Assembly: GCA_964448085.1 (NCBI GenBank)
Contig: CAYUUX010000002.1
Span: 1-64,000 of the forward strand
DNA: 64,000 nucleotides
From: CAIJMI01 sp964448085
GTDB lineage: Bacteria; Patescibacteriota; Microgenomatia; UBA10105; UBA927
Reading direction: 5' to 3'
This document shows positions 7,582 through 15,188 of this stretch, piece by piece. Below the pieces are notes generated by a model that did not search any database, was not told the DNA's origin, and was given only the letters and a program-made list of their open reading frames with translations. The first letter of the stretch is position 1, and each line of letters begins with the position of its first letter. Both the position numbers and the translations under genes were made by a program.

Positions 7582-7926
7582 ATGCAACGAATGCTCGCCG
7601 AACTACGCAATCCTGTTCTTCCTGAATCTTTAGGAGCTGGTTCTGTTGACAAGGGTGGCAGCATTATTGGCAAGCTGGTTAGCAGTGTTGTGGGGTTATT
7701 ATTTCTTTTTGCGTTTCTTTTGACCCTTCTTTACCTTATCATGGGCGGACTCCAGTGGCTTACTTCCGGCGGAGACAAGGCAAGTTTGGAACAAGCGCGA
7801 AACAAAGTAACCAACGCAATTGTCGGGCTTATCATCGTTGCTGCTGCATACGCAATATTTACACTGGTTGGACAATTCCTGGGCCTTGATATTACGGCAC
7901 TCAAAATTCCGTCTTTTGCGGATTGA
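7582..7926 (+). CDS. VirB2/TrbC-like two-span membrane protein (paralog 4)
   Basis: A 114-residue paralog: helix 1 (VVGLLFLFAFLLTLLYLIMGG), loop LQWLTSGGDKASLEQARNK, helix 2 (IVGLIIVAAAYAIFTLVG). Its loop and second helix are nearly identical to those of paralog 5 (8035), which marks these two as the most recent duplication in the set. It is the last gene of the first operon; the next paralog has a separate promoter starting right at this gene's end. Confidence 0.64.
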   Translation: MQRMLAELRNPVLPESLGAGSVDKGGSIIGKLVSSVVGLLFLFAFLLTLLYLIMGGLQWLTSGGDKASLEQARNKVTNAIVGLIIVAAAYAIFTLVGQFLGLDITALKIPSFAD

Positions 7927-7955
7927 TTGCTGGTTTTAACAAACTACCGTATAAT
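7927..7955 (+). promoter_or_regulatory. Strong promoter of the fifth VirB2-like gene
   Basis: TTGCTG (7927-7932), a 17-base spacer and a perfect TATAAT (7950-7955) lie immediately after the previous stop codon. The predicted start near 7962 gives a leader of about 73 bases. It contains a short hairpin (GTTCC and GGAAC around 7973-7988) and ends in a consensus ribosome binding site. This differs from the other promoters here, which abut their start codons. Confidence 0.7.
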
Positions 7956-8022
7956 AAATCTTGTTCCAGCAATGGAACGAAGAAACACGAAAATTGTATA
8001 AATGTTTTTTGGGTGTTTCTAG

Positions 8023-8031
8023 AGGAGGTGA
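8023..8031 (+). promoter_or_regulatory. Consensus Shine-Dalgarno (AGGAGGTGA)
   Basis: A full-length match to the 16S rRNA 3' end lies three bases before ATG 8035. Nearly all other genes in the window lack a recognisable Shine-Dalgarno, so this gene is probably translated at an unusually high rate. Confidence 0.8.
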
Positions 8032-8034
8032 CGT

Positions 8035-8367
8035 ATGTTAGAAAAATTATTTGCAGCAGATTTGACAATCGCACAGCCAACAAACATCAAAATTACAGAC
8101 GTCGGACAACTTATTAGTGCAGCGGTTGGGACCCTCCTTATTCTGGCAGCACTTCTTGCGTTTGTATTCCTCATCCTTGGAGGGTTACAGTGGATTACAT
8201 CTGGAGGGGACAAAGCAGCAATGGAACAGGCACGGAATAAAATCACACACGCAATCGTTGGACTTATCATTGTTGGAGCGGCTTGGGCAATTATGATGCT
8301 AGTCCAGAATTTCTTAGGTGTCAGCATCATTGGTTCTCAAGGGATTAATCTCCCTAAACCATACTAA
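8035..8367 (+). CDS. VirB2/TrbC-like protein, probably the highly expressed major subunit (paralog 5)
   Basis: This 110-residue protein has a soluble N-terminus of about 32 residues, helix 1 (VGTLLILAALLAFVFLILGG), loop LQWITSGGDKAAMEQARNK, and helix 2 (IVGLIIVGAAWAIMMLVQN). It is set apart from its paralogs by its expression signals: its own TATAAT promoter, a long structured leader, a perfect Shine-Dalgarno and an intrinsic terminator just after the gene. This monocistronic arrangement suggests the major structural subunit (pilin-like) of the secretion or pilus apparatus, with the other five as minor components. The functional label is inferred from topology and context. Confidence 0.68.
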   Translation: MLEKLFAADLTIAQPTNIKITDVGQLISAAVGTLLILAALLAFVFLILGGLQWITSGGDKAAMEQARNKITHAIVGLIIVGAAWAIMMLVQNFLGVSIIGSQGINLPKPY

Positions 8368-8384
8368 GCTAAACGAAATATTAC

Positions 8385-8410
8385 AAAAACCCCGCGTATG
8401 CGGGGTTTTT
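8385..8410 (+). terminator. Intrinsic terminator
   Basis: AAAAACCCCGC, a four-base loop (GTAT) and GCGGGGTTTTT form a G+C-rich stem flanked by A and T runs, 17 bases after the stop of paralog 5. The symmetry would let it act in both directions, but only plus-strand genes end here. Confidence 0.85.
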
Positions 8411-8416
8411 GATTTC

Positions 8417-8425
8417 TGATATACT
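8417..8425 (+). promoter_or_regulatory. Extended -10 promoter
   Basis: TGATATACT, an extended -10 element, lies ten bases before ATG 8436. The expected leader is only about four bases. Confidence 0.5.
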
Positions 8426-8435
8426 AATATTCATT

Positions 8436-8774
8436 ATGAAGCTCTTGGCTCAAGCCCCCACGTGGACAGCAACTTGGGGTGGTGGTGACGACCCTGTTGC
8501 AACCATTGGATCGTTAGGCGCGTTATTTACTAATATTATTCGTTCAGTTGTTGCCCTCTCCGGTGTTGTTCTTTTTATTATGCTTGTGATGGGTGGTTTT
8601 ACGTTTCTTTTTTCTGGAGGCGATCAAAAAAAACTTGAAAAGGCCAAGGGTACAATTACCCATGCGCTCATTGGCCTTGTCGTGCTTATTGGAAGCTATC
8701 TCGTGTTGTTGCTCATAAAATCAATAACAGGCGTAGATGTCACAGTTTTTGAGTTAAATATTAAAAATAACTAG
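8436..8774 (+). CDS. VirB2/TrbC-like two-span membrane protein (paralog 6)
   Basis: A 112-residue paralog with an N-terminus of about 35 residues, helix 1 (VVALSGVVLFIMLVMGGFTFL), loop FSGGDQKKLEKAKGTIT, helix 2 (LIGLVVLIGSYLVLLLIKS) and a short tail. The ATG at 8436 is chosen because an extended -10 box lies just upstream and the nine extra upstream codons would overlap the terminator. It is separated from paralog 5 by that terminator and from the VirB6-like gene by its promoter, so it is probably a single-gene unit. Confidence 0.62.
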   Translation: MKLLAQAPTWTATWGGGDDPVATIGSLGALFTNIIRSVVALSGVVLFIMLVMGGFTFLFSGGDQKKLEKAKGTITHALIGLVVLIGSYLVLLLIKSITGVDVTVFELNIKNN

Positions 8775-8780
8775 ATTTTC

Positions 8781-8810
8781 TTGACGATACACGAAAGAAT
8801 AACAGATAAT
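8781..8810 (+). promoter_or_regulatory. Leaderless promoter of the VirB6-like gene
   Basis: TTGACG (8781-8786), an 18-base spacer and GATAAT (8805-8810) are followed by six bases and ATG 8817. The predicted transcript begins at the A of the start codon. Confidence 0.65.
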
Positions 8811-8816
8811 ACCAAT

Positions 8817-10268
8817 ATGAAACGAGTTTTGTTTGCGTTTGCAGGCAGTTTGTTAACATTGATTCTTCTTGTTACTCCAATACAGGCTCAATCTAGTTGG
8901 GTAGATTCGGGCTATGCTGAAAGTATGAATGCGGCAGCGGGAGGCGATGTAAATTCGGCAGCGCACGTGTCTAATGTAAACACAAGTAATTATTCTGATT
9001 TTGTTCGGCGTGTTTTAGGACCCATGCCTGGAATAACAACCACAGATTCTTCACTTAACTCTCCACAAAACCAAGCGATGTTAAAAAATAGTGCAGTATT
9101 TGCTCTTTCTTCCTATATCACCAATATGTATATAACGCCCCCCGCTTCAACATATGCTTTTGTGCAAGACGTTGGACAAACACTAGGTTTTATTCCTAAA
9201 CAAGCTTATGCTCAGGGTATCGGATTTAGTGGATTATCCGCCCTTCTTTCCGTTTGGAAGGTTTTTAGAAATATTGCCTATGTGGTGCTTGCGATTGTTA
9301 TGCTCACCATAGGTTTCATGGTGATGTTTAGAAAAAAAATTGATCCTAAAACAGTGGTTACTGTACAAAATGCTCTTCCTAAAATTGTTGTTACCCTTCT
9401 TTTGGTTACTTTTTCATATGCAATAGTTGGCATACTTATTGACATCATGTACGTTCTCATTGCAATACTGGGAAGCGTATTTGCTCCATTGATATCAAAC
9501 TTAGCGCTTAGCAATGTCATTGACGGCACCTTGTGGTCTAGTATATTCAAAAATATTCCGGAGTCTCAATTGTTTTATCGCATCGTCTATGGGGTCAGTG
9601 ATCCCGGTTCCATAGCGGCACTCAACATAACATCCGCACTTGGCGTTGGAGTTGGACTCGCCCTCGCTGCAAGTGGCAACGTGGCTGTTGGCGCAGTGGT
9701 GGGAGGAATGAGCATTGTTCCGGCACTTCTTGGTGCGTTATTTTCTATTGGCATGCTTCTTCTTTTTATACGTTTATTCATTTTTTTCTTAAGCACATAT
9801 ATAAAAATTGTTCTCGCTTTAGTATTTTCCCCACTACAGCTTATTTTTGAGGCTGTTCCCGGTAGTAAGTCGTTTGACAATTGGATTCGCGGATTAATGG
9901 CAAATATACTTGTATTTCCTGCGGCAACAGCGCTATTTTTGGTAGCCGCTGTATTTATGCAGCTTTCTGACGCTGGGGGTTCTTTGTGGCACCCACCATA
10001 CGTTGGACTTTTCTTGGGAAATGCCACAAGCATCGGCGCGCTAATATCAATTGGTATTCTTTTCATGATTCCGACGGTCGGAAAACAAATTCACGATGCG
10101 CTAAAATCCAAACCTGGAACCGGTGGACTGGAAGGATTAACAGGGGCATTTACCGGACCAACACAGCTTGCGATGCAGGGATTCCAAATGTGGACCAGTC
10201 ACCAGCAAATGAAAAACCTTGGGGATCGAATTACAAAATCAACGGGTGCGGGCGGAGGCGGAAAATAG
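8817..10268 (+). CDS. VirB6/TrbL-like polytopic membrane protein of a type IV secretion-like system
   Basis: This 483-residue protein starts with a signal peptide-like segment (MKRVLFAFAGSLLTLILL, cleavage likely after IQAQ). A soluble part of about 110 residues follows, then about eight hydrophobic helices from residue 150 onward, including IAYVVLAIVMLTIGFMVMF and ALLGALFSIGMLLLFIRLF. The C-terminal 50 residues are soluble and end in a glycine run. The topology fits VirB6/TrbL channel proteins. I chose the ATG at 8817 because of the abutting promoter and the signal sequence; an upstream TTG would overlap the promoter. Neighbours (VirB2-, VirD4-, VirB4- and PrgI-like) support the assignment; direct sequence motifs are weak. 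Confidence 0.7.
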   Translation: MKRVLFAFAGSLLTLILLVTPIQAQSSWVDSGYAESMNAAAGGDVNSAAHVSNVNTSNYSDFVRRVLGPMPGITTTDSSLNSPQNQAMLKNSAVFALSSYITNMYITPPASTYAFVQDVGQTLGFIPKQAYAQGIGFSGLSALLSVWKVFRNIAYVVLAIVMLTIGFMVMFRKKIDPKTVVTVQNALPKIVVTLLLVTFSYAIVGILIDIMYVLIAILGSVFAPLISNLALSNVIDGTLWSSIFKNIPESQLFYRIVYGVSDPGSIAALNITSALGVGVGLALAASGNVAVGAVVGGMSIVPALLGALFSIGMLLLFIRLFIFFLSTYIKIVLALVFSPLQLIFEAVPGSKSFDNWIRGLMANILVFPAATALFLVAAVFMQLSDAGGSLWHPPYVGLFLGNATSIGALISIGILFMIPTVGKQIHDALKSKPGTGGLEGLTGAFTGPTQLAMQGFQMWTSHQQMKNLGDRITKSTGAGGGGK

Positions 10269-10296
10269 TAACGCAAAAACCCAATTGCCCGAACTG

Positions 10297-13200
10297 TTAT
10301 TTCTGTTTGGTTTCTTCTCCACCTTTTTTTGCTTGATCGAGTGCAAATAGTAAAAAGACCAACACACCAAAAATCGCTACGTTACGAATTTTGTATCCGT
10401 ACAATTTATTTGGAAAGTTTTCGTTCAATCGCTCAACAATCTTGTCAAATCGTTCTTCTCCAAGAAGCTTGCTTAGAAAACCCTCATCCCCTCCCAGCAT
10501 CTTCCTCCAGCCTGTGATATTCAGATAATCTTTAGCCCATTCTTCAGCCCCTGGCGCTTCTTTTCCTAGTTTTCCTAATAGCTTTTCGAACTTGTCATAT
10601 TCTTCACTTAATTCATCAATCGCAAGAGACTTGGAAAGATCACCCCAGTATTCTTTCATTATGGACGAGTTTTTCATTCCCTTTAAGAATTCTGTGTATC
10701 CCGGCTTGACTTTCGCGGCTTCAAGATACCCAACAATTGCTTCCAGCGCGGATTTCGTCCCCTCTGCGGGCCCTTGATATTGTTTTACCTTATTGCGCAT
10801 CTCCTTTACTGCAGTGGAAAAAATCTTTTCGTCCGCATCCAATAAATCGTTTTGTAAAGGAATGGTTGAAGATGCAGTCCCAAAGTCGCTCCAGGCTCGT
10901 CTCCACAAGCCACCTTTTCCTTGCTCTTTATCAGTTGAATGCTCTGAAACGGATATAAAAACGTTTTCGCTATGATATTGTTTCACCGCTTCAGCCATTG
11001 CGCTTCCATAGACTACTCCAATGTGGTTAATGTCCAACACGTGGCGGTTTTGAAGCACCGCCAGCGGTATATCGTTGGTAAATAATACAAATGAGAAATC
11101 TGGTGCATATTTAATGTGAGCAAATTCTGTGAATCTTGTTTTATAACCATCGTGCCGTGTTACTTCATCAAAACTTTCATAATATTTCTTCATTTGTGAA
11201 ACATACTGTTCTTCGGTCAATACAAATGGTGCGTCGTTATTTTGCAGACGAACTGTTTCAAATATGCTACGAAGGGTTCTTCTTTGCCCCTCACTCCATT
11301 CTGTTTGTGATTTTGCGTAATTAATCGAACCCTCTCCTGAAAGCATGAGGCGAGATTGAACCGCATCAAAACGCTGTGTTACCTCTTCCAATAGCTGCGC
11401 CTGTTGATCCCCAAGTGGGATTTGTTCACGCATATGTTTTGTCTTATAAAATAAATGCGGTTGGTATTGAAGGGCTCTGTCTCCTGATTTCAGAAATTTT
11501 AATTCTGCCGCATCAGTTCTTTTCCTGTCCGGGAAAAACCAACCCCTCGAAGACTCGAACAAATCGAGACCCACCGCCAACGATCGATCCATAAAATGGT
11601 CTTTGTCCACACTAAAATACTTTTGTAATAACGGATGTTTTTGGATCATTTCAGTTACCACAGCTCTTCTTGGACCACTTTCCCAATACCCATAGCATCG
11701 TGCCCCCTGGAGTTGTGCCATTTCTCCACCCACATCACACGCAACCTGACGATACAATTTGTTTCTGTTGAGCCTGGAGAAAAAGAGGATGTCCTTGCCT
11801 TCCGCAAGTTCTGCTTTTTCTTCATATTCACTAAATATCGTTTGGAGCTTTGTATACAATGGATCGCGTTTAATACTATCGGTGTTTCCCAATTCATAAT
11901 TCTGCTTCCATCCCGCTGCTTTTTGTTGTAGTTCTTGAAAAAGGCTATCTGTTCTTGCACTTGCCCATTCGCGCAACGCCGGGTCTTTATGGACATACCA
12001 CAATGAACGGAGATTCCACAATGCTTTTTGTCCCGAAAGTGCTCCATTCCACTTCCGCAAAAACCAGTCTCTAAAACGGAACGTTCCCAATATTTTTTCT
12101 TCCGCATCTGCAGTTTCGTATGAATTGATTTTTTGTAATTTTTCTCCCAGCGCAGGGTCGATGCCGCGAGACATAATCTGCACCTTTTCAAAAAACATCT
12201 GGTATGAAGCTTCGGCAACAGCCGTTATCGTTTTGCATGTTTGTTTGTCGTATTTTAATTCGGTTCTCGGAATCACATCGGACTGTTCTCCAACCATCCG
12301 CTGAATGTACTGTTCTAGTTGTGGCGCCCATATCGCTTTTTCTTGATACATTGCTTCTGCGGTTCTCGCCCTAACCTCTTTCATTATTTCCGGTAGAGAT
12401 CTGTATTTTTCCGCAGTTTTTGGATCTCTCAGTAATGCATCATGAATGCTGCGCATTTTCTGTAAAGCCACCTCTGCAAGCCCTCCGTATTGTGCCCGAG
12501 AATTATATGCTCCTCTTTCATTGATTTTATCCAACAATCCTAAAAATTTTGGGTCTTTTTCAAAATCGCCAACCTGTTGAATGTAATAGCTAAATTCTAA
12601 CGCGTGTAGTCGATCTGTATATTGATCTAGAACTTTTCCTTTCGTCTCCAACAGTCGACGATGTTTTTCGTGAAATGCTTCTCTTTCGGTGGCGCTCACA
12701 TCTGGGGCCAATTGAATTCCTCGTTCTTTGTTGTAAGAATCTGAGACAAAATAATCTGTCATGAGACGATAGCGATTTATGCGTTGCTCCAAAATGGGAG
12801 AATCAAAACCTCGTTCGCTTGCTATCAATGCAATGTCTTGAGACATCTGTTCAAAAAACCCAAGCGGATCCGTAATAAGCTTGTGTACCTCGTCCCTGGT
12901 CAACATAATAGTTGAAGGAATACGATCGTTGTCATAAAACGAAGTGAGCCTCTGTCGCAGCCTTGCGGATATTTCAGCGATTCTCACTTCTCCCTCGGGT
13001 GTTGCAGCTCTTCTTAACATGTTTTCCGTTTGTCCAACATATGATCTTATAAGTTCTATCGAGACTGCTGATTCCGGGTCATTACCTGCCGCATTTAACA
13101 CGTCACACATCTCTTGTAATCGTTGCCTATCGTGCGGATGTAGTTCTGCTGCATTTAATACGTCTTCAAATAGTTCATCACCTGTCCTGTTTGCTGTTCT

Positions 13201-13797
13201 GTTATGCCCGGATGGTTGCGTTTCTCTTTTTTTTGGCTGTTCACCCAACACCCTATCTTTTACAGTTGCATCTTCCACGCTAAAGTCTGGGGTTTGCTGT
13301 TTTGTTTCTTCTATTTGTGCGTAGATACGATGAAGGACCGTATTAACTTCTCCTCTTGCTTCAGTAGTCAAGTCGGTATCTGCTGTTAACCAGTGTAATC
13401 GAGTTCCTTCTGCGAGTAAAAAATGTGCGTCGTTTCGTAGCTCGGGAGGCGCCTCTGCAATACGAGAAACCGTATCTAAAACCTCTTCGTTTTGAAACTC
13501 TGTTGCGGACTTTGCCAACCACGATAACTCTCCACCATCGGCGCTTCCCATATGCCTACTGAGTGCGGCCTGAGCTTCCTTTGTGTTGGGTGGTTCTTTT
13601 TTTGTTTTTTGAATTTGGGCTTTTGTATGCTCCGGGTCTTTTTCTAATTCATTCACCTTGCGTCTCGCTTCTATTTTCTTTTCCTCGAGAATATTGGTTT
13701 GTGACTTTTCAGGTGACGCCGTTGGTTTTGTTTCAGTAATTCTTTTGATTACTTCTGTTGATGCTTTAATAATTTTGTCTCGCTCTGTTTCTGCCAT
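10297..13797 (-). CDS. Large unknown protein (1166 residues) with C-terminal membrane anchor
   Basis: I do not recognise this protein. It is mostly hydrophilic and predicted helical. The first 110 residues are highly charged and probably disordered or coiled (EKKIEARRKVNELEKDPE). The long middle has no repeats or catalytic motifs that I can name. A single hydrophobic helix lies near the end (IFGVLVFLLFALDQ, about residues 1141-1154), followed by a basic/acidic tail. That makes it a tail-anchored protein with a very large cytoplasmic part. It lies on the opposite strand inside the type IV secretion-like locus and converges on the VirB6-like gene with a 28-base gap. Involvement in that machine is plausible from position only. 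An extended -10 (TGATATAAT, 13830-13838) precedes it. Confidence 0.7.
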   Translation of the reverse strand: MAETERDKIIKASTEVIKRITETKPTASPEKSQTNILEEKKIEARRKVNELEKDPEHTKAQIQKTKKEPPNTKEAQAALSRHMGSADGGELSWLAKSATEFQNEEVLDTVSRIAEAPPELRNDAHFLLAEGTRLHWLTADTDLTTEARGEVNTVLHRIYAQIEETKQQTPDFSVEDATVKDRVLGEQPKKRETQPSGHNRTANRTGDELFEDVLNAAELHPHDRQRLQEMCDVLNAAGNDPESAVSIELIRSYVGQTENMLRRAATPEGEVRIAEISARLRQRLTSFYDNDRIPSTIMLTRDEVHKLITDPLGFFEQMSQDIALIASERGFDSPILEQRINRYRLMTDYFVSDSYNKERGIQLAPDVSATEREAFHEKHRRLLETKGKVLDQYTDRLHALEFSYYIQQVGDFEKDPKFLGLLDKINERGAYNSRAQYGGLAEVALQKMRSIHDALLRDPKTAEKYRSLPEIMKEVRARTAEAMYQEKAIWAPQLEQYIQRMVGEQSDVIPRTELKYDKQTCKTITAVAEASYQMFFEKVQIMSRGIDPALGEKLQKINSYETADAEEKILGTFRFRDWFLRKWNGALSGQKALWNLRSLWYVHKDPALREWASARTDSLFQELQQKAAGWKQNYELGNTDSIKRDPLYTKLQTIFSEYEEKAELAEGKDILFFSRLNRNKLYRQVACDVGGEMAQLQGARCYGYWESGPRRAVVTEMIQKHPLLQKYFSVDKDHFMDRSLAVGLDLFESSRGWFFPDRKRTDAAELKFLKSGDRALQYQPHLFYKTKHMREQIPLGDQQAQLLEEVTQRFDAVQSRLMLSGEGSINYAKSQTEWSEGQRRTLRSIFETVRLQNNDAPFVLTEEQYVSQMKKYYESFDEVTRHDGYKTRFTEFAHIKYAPDFSFVLFTNDIPLAVLQNRHVLDINHIGVVYGSAMAEAVKQYHSENVFISVSEHSTDKEQGKGGLWRRAWSDFGTASSTIPLQNDLLDADEKIFSTAVKEMRNKVKQYQGPAEGTKSALEAIVGYLEAAKVKPGYTEFLKGMKNSSIMKEYWGDLSKSLAIDELSEEYDKFEKLLGKLGKEAPGAEEWAKDYLNITGWRKMLGGDEGFLSKLLGEERFDKIVERLNENFPNKLYGYKIRNVAIFGVLVFLLFALDQAKKGGEETKQK

Positions 13798-13829
13798 AAC
13801 TGTGTATTCACTGATACAGTAATACGAAA

Positions 13830-13838
13830 ATTATATCA
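13830..13838 (-). promoter_or_regulatory. Extended -10 element upstream of the 1166-residue protein
   Basis: On the minus strand TGATATAAT lies 32 bases before the ATG at 13797 and overlaps the end of nadE. It predicts a leader of about 25 bases. Confidence 0.45.
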
Positions 13839-14622
13839 CACGTTCATCTTTTTCTTGTGCGTTCAAACAATATGGAGGTCTTCTTTTAAACTTTGTTGCT
13901 TCAATCCGTTTATCAATTTGGTCTGCTAAAGATACATTTATTTTTTCCTCGCCCTCGTCACCGCGCTTATGTTTCCAAACATTGGTAAGCACCTTGTCTG
14001 CCTCCTCATACGAAAATCCCAGTTCTTTTTCGTCTGTTTGTTGTGGCCACAACTCAGCTGACGGCGGTTTCTCCCTGATGGATGAGGGGATATTTAAGTG
14101 GGCTGCCAGTTCATACACGTTGGTTTTATATAAGTGGTGCAACGGTTCAACATCGCTTGCCTCATCACCAAATCGGGTAAAATACCCGAGCAGGTATTCA
14201 CTTTTGTTTTCCGTACCTATCACCAACGCGTGCCTTTTTTTTGCTTGATCAAAGATATGTGTCATGCGAACCCGCGCCATAATGTTCCCCTTACGGATGG
14301 CATCCATAAACGGATCCGTTTTTACAATCGCATCAACAGCGTGTTGAATGTCAATCCGAATCACATGAGCTAGCGGAATGCCCAATGTCTGAATGAGCTC
14401 CATCGCATGAAGCACACCCTGTGTATTTAATGCTCCGTAGGGAAGCAACATTGGATACACGTGTTCCTCCCCCAATGCGCGAGTTGCCAAAGCACACGCA
14501 ACTGCCGAATCTACTCCACCAGAAAGACCGAGAACTGCGTCGTGAAACCCTGTCTTTATAAATGTCGTTTGCAAAAACGCAACAATATGATCTGTTTCTT
14601 GTTTCGCATCAATTGGTTTCAT
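13831..14622 (-). CDS. nadE: NH3-dependent NAD synthetase
   Basis: This 263-residue enzyme amidates deamido-NAD with ammonia and ATP. The ATP pyrophosphatase loop SGGVDSA is at residues 34-40. GTENKSEYLLGYFTRFGDEASD around 135-157 binds the substrate and metals, and KPPSAELWPQQTDEKELG is the conserved late loop. The N-terminal glutaminase domain is absent, so free ammonia is the nitrogen donor. The start overlaps the nadD stop by 4 bases (ATGA), giving a two-gene NAD salvage unit. These genes are embedded in the secretion-like locus, but there is no functional reason to link them to it. Confidence 0.93.
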   Translation of the reverse strand: MKPIDAKQETDHIVAFLQTTFIKTGFHDAVLGLSGGVDSAVACALATRALGEEHVYPMLLPYGALNTQGVLHAMELIQTLGIPLAHVIRIDIQHAVDAIVKTDPFMDAIRKGNIMARVRMTHIFDQAKKRHALVIGTENKSEYLLGYFTRFGDEASDVEPLHHLYKTNVYELAAHLNIPSSIREKPPSAELWPQQTDEKELGFSYEEADKVLTNVWKHKRGDEGEEKINVSLADQIDKRIEATKFKRRPPYCLNAQEKDERVI

Positions 14623-15173
14623 ATATAGAGTTTGTGCTTTTCAATATATTCCCCTACGCCTTTTGGCACAAATGCGTCGATGGGCAACTTCAATGTAATT
14701 CGTTCACGGATTTTACTTGAGGAAATATTTGATGCAACAAGCGACGGGTGTGATAAAACGCGCATATGTTCGTAAAGCGGCTCATTCGGATACCCATATC
14801 GTGGAAACACAACAAATGGAAGTTGTTGCAGCAACGTCTTGTACTCTCCCCACAAATGAAATGTTGCAAGCTGATCTGAGCCGATAATAAACGTGTAGGA
14901 GTTTTCCTTGGGAAGATGTGCAAGCAGGTGTATTGTTTGCCCATCCAATTTATTGTCTATTTCAAGTGTAGAGACGCGCGTTTTGGGAAGCATCAGGCAG
15001 TTGGTCATTGCCAATCGATCCGAAACGGCTGCCACGGGCTCATGAAAGCTTTGTCCATAATTGGGAACAAACCAGACTTCATCAAAACCACCGAAATCCA
15101 ACATCTGTTGGGCAATCAGCATGTGTCCAATATGTGGTGGATTGAACTTTCCCCCCAGAAGACCAATAGTCAT
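14619..15173 (-). CDS. nadD: Nicotinate-nucleotide adenylyltransferase
   Basis: This 184-residue nucleotidyltransferase adenylylates nicotinate mononucleotide. The GGKFNPPHIGHM segment (residues 7-18) holds the HxGH ATP-binding motif. FIIGSDQLATFHLW around 95-108 and ISSSKIRERI near 150 are the other family signatures. Length is slightly below the usual 190-210. It is followed by nadE with a 4-base overlap, so the pair makes NAD from nicotinate mononucleotide in two steps. It begins 15 bases after the VirD4-like gene and probably shares its transcript. Confidence 0.93.
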   Translation of the reverse strand: MTIGLLGGKFNPPHIGHMLIAQQMLDFGGFDEVWFVPNYGQSFHEPVAAVSDRLAMTNCLMLPKTRVSTLEIDNKLDGQTIHLLAHLPKENSYTFIIGSDQLATFHLWGEYKTLLQQLPFVVFPRYGYPNEPLYEHMRVLSHPSLVASNISSSKIRERITLKLPIDAFVPKGVGEYIEKHKLYI

Positions 15174-15188
15174 ACGGCCAATTGTAGC

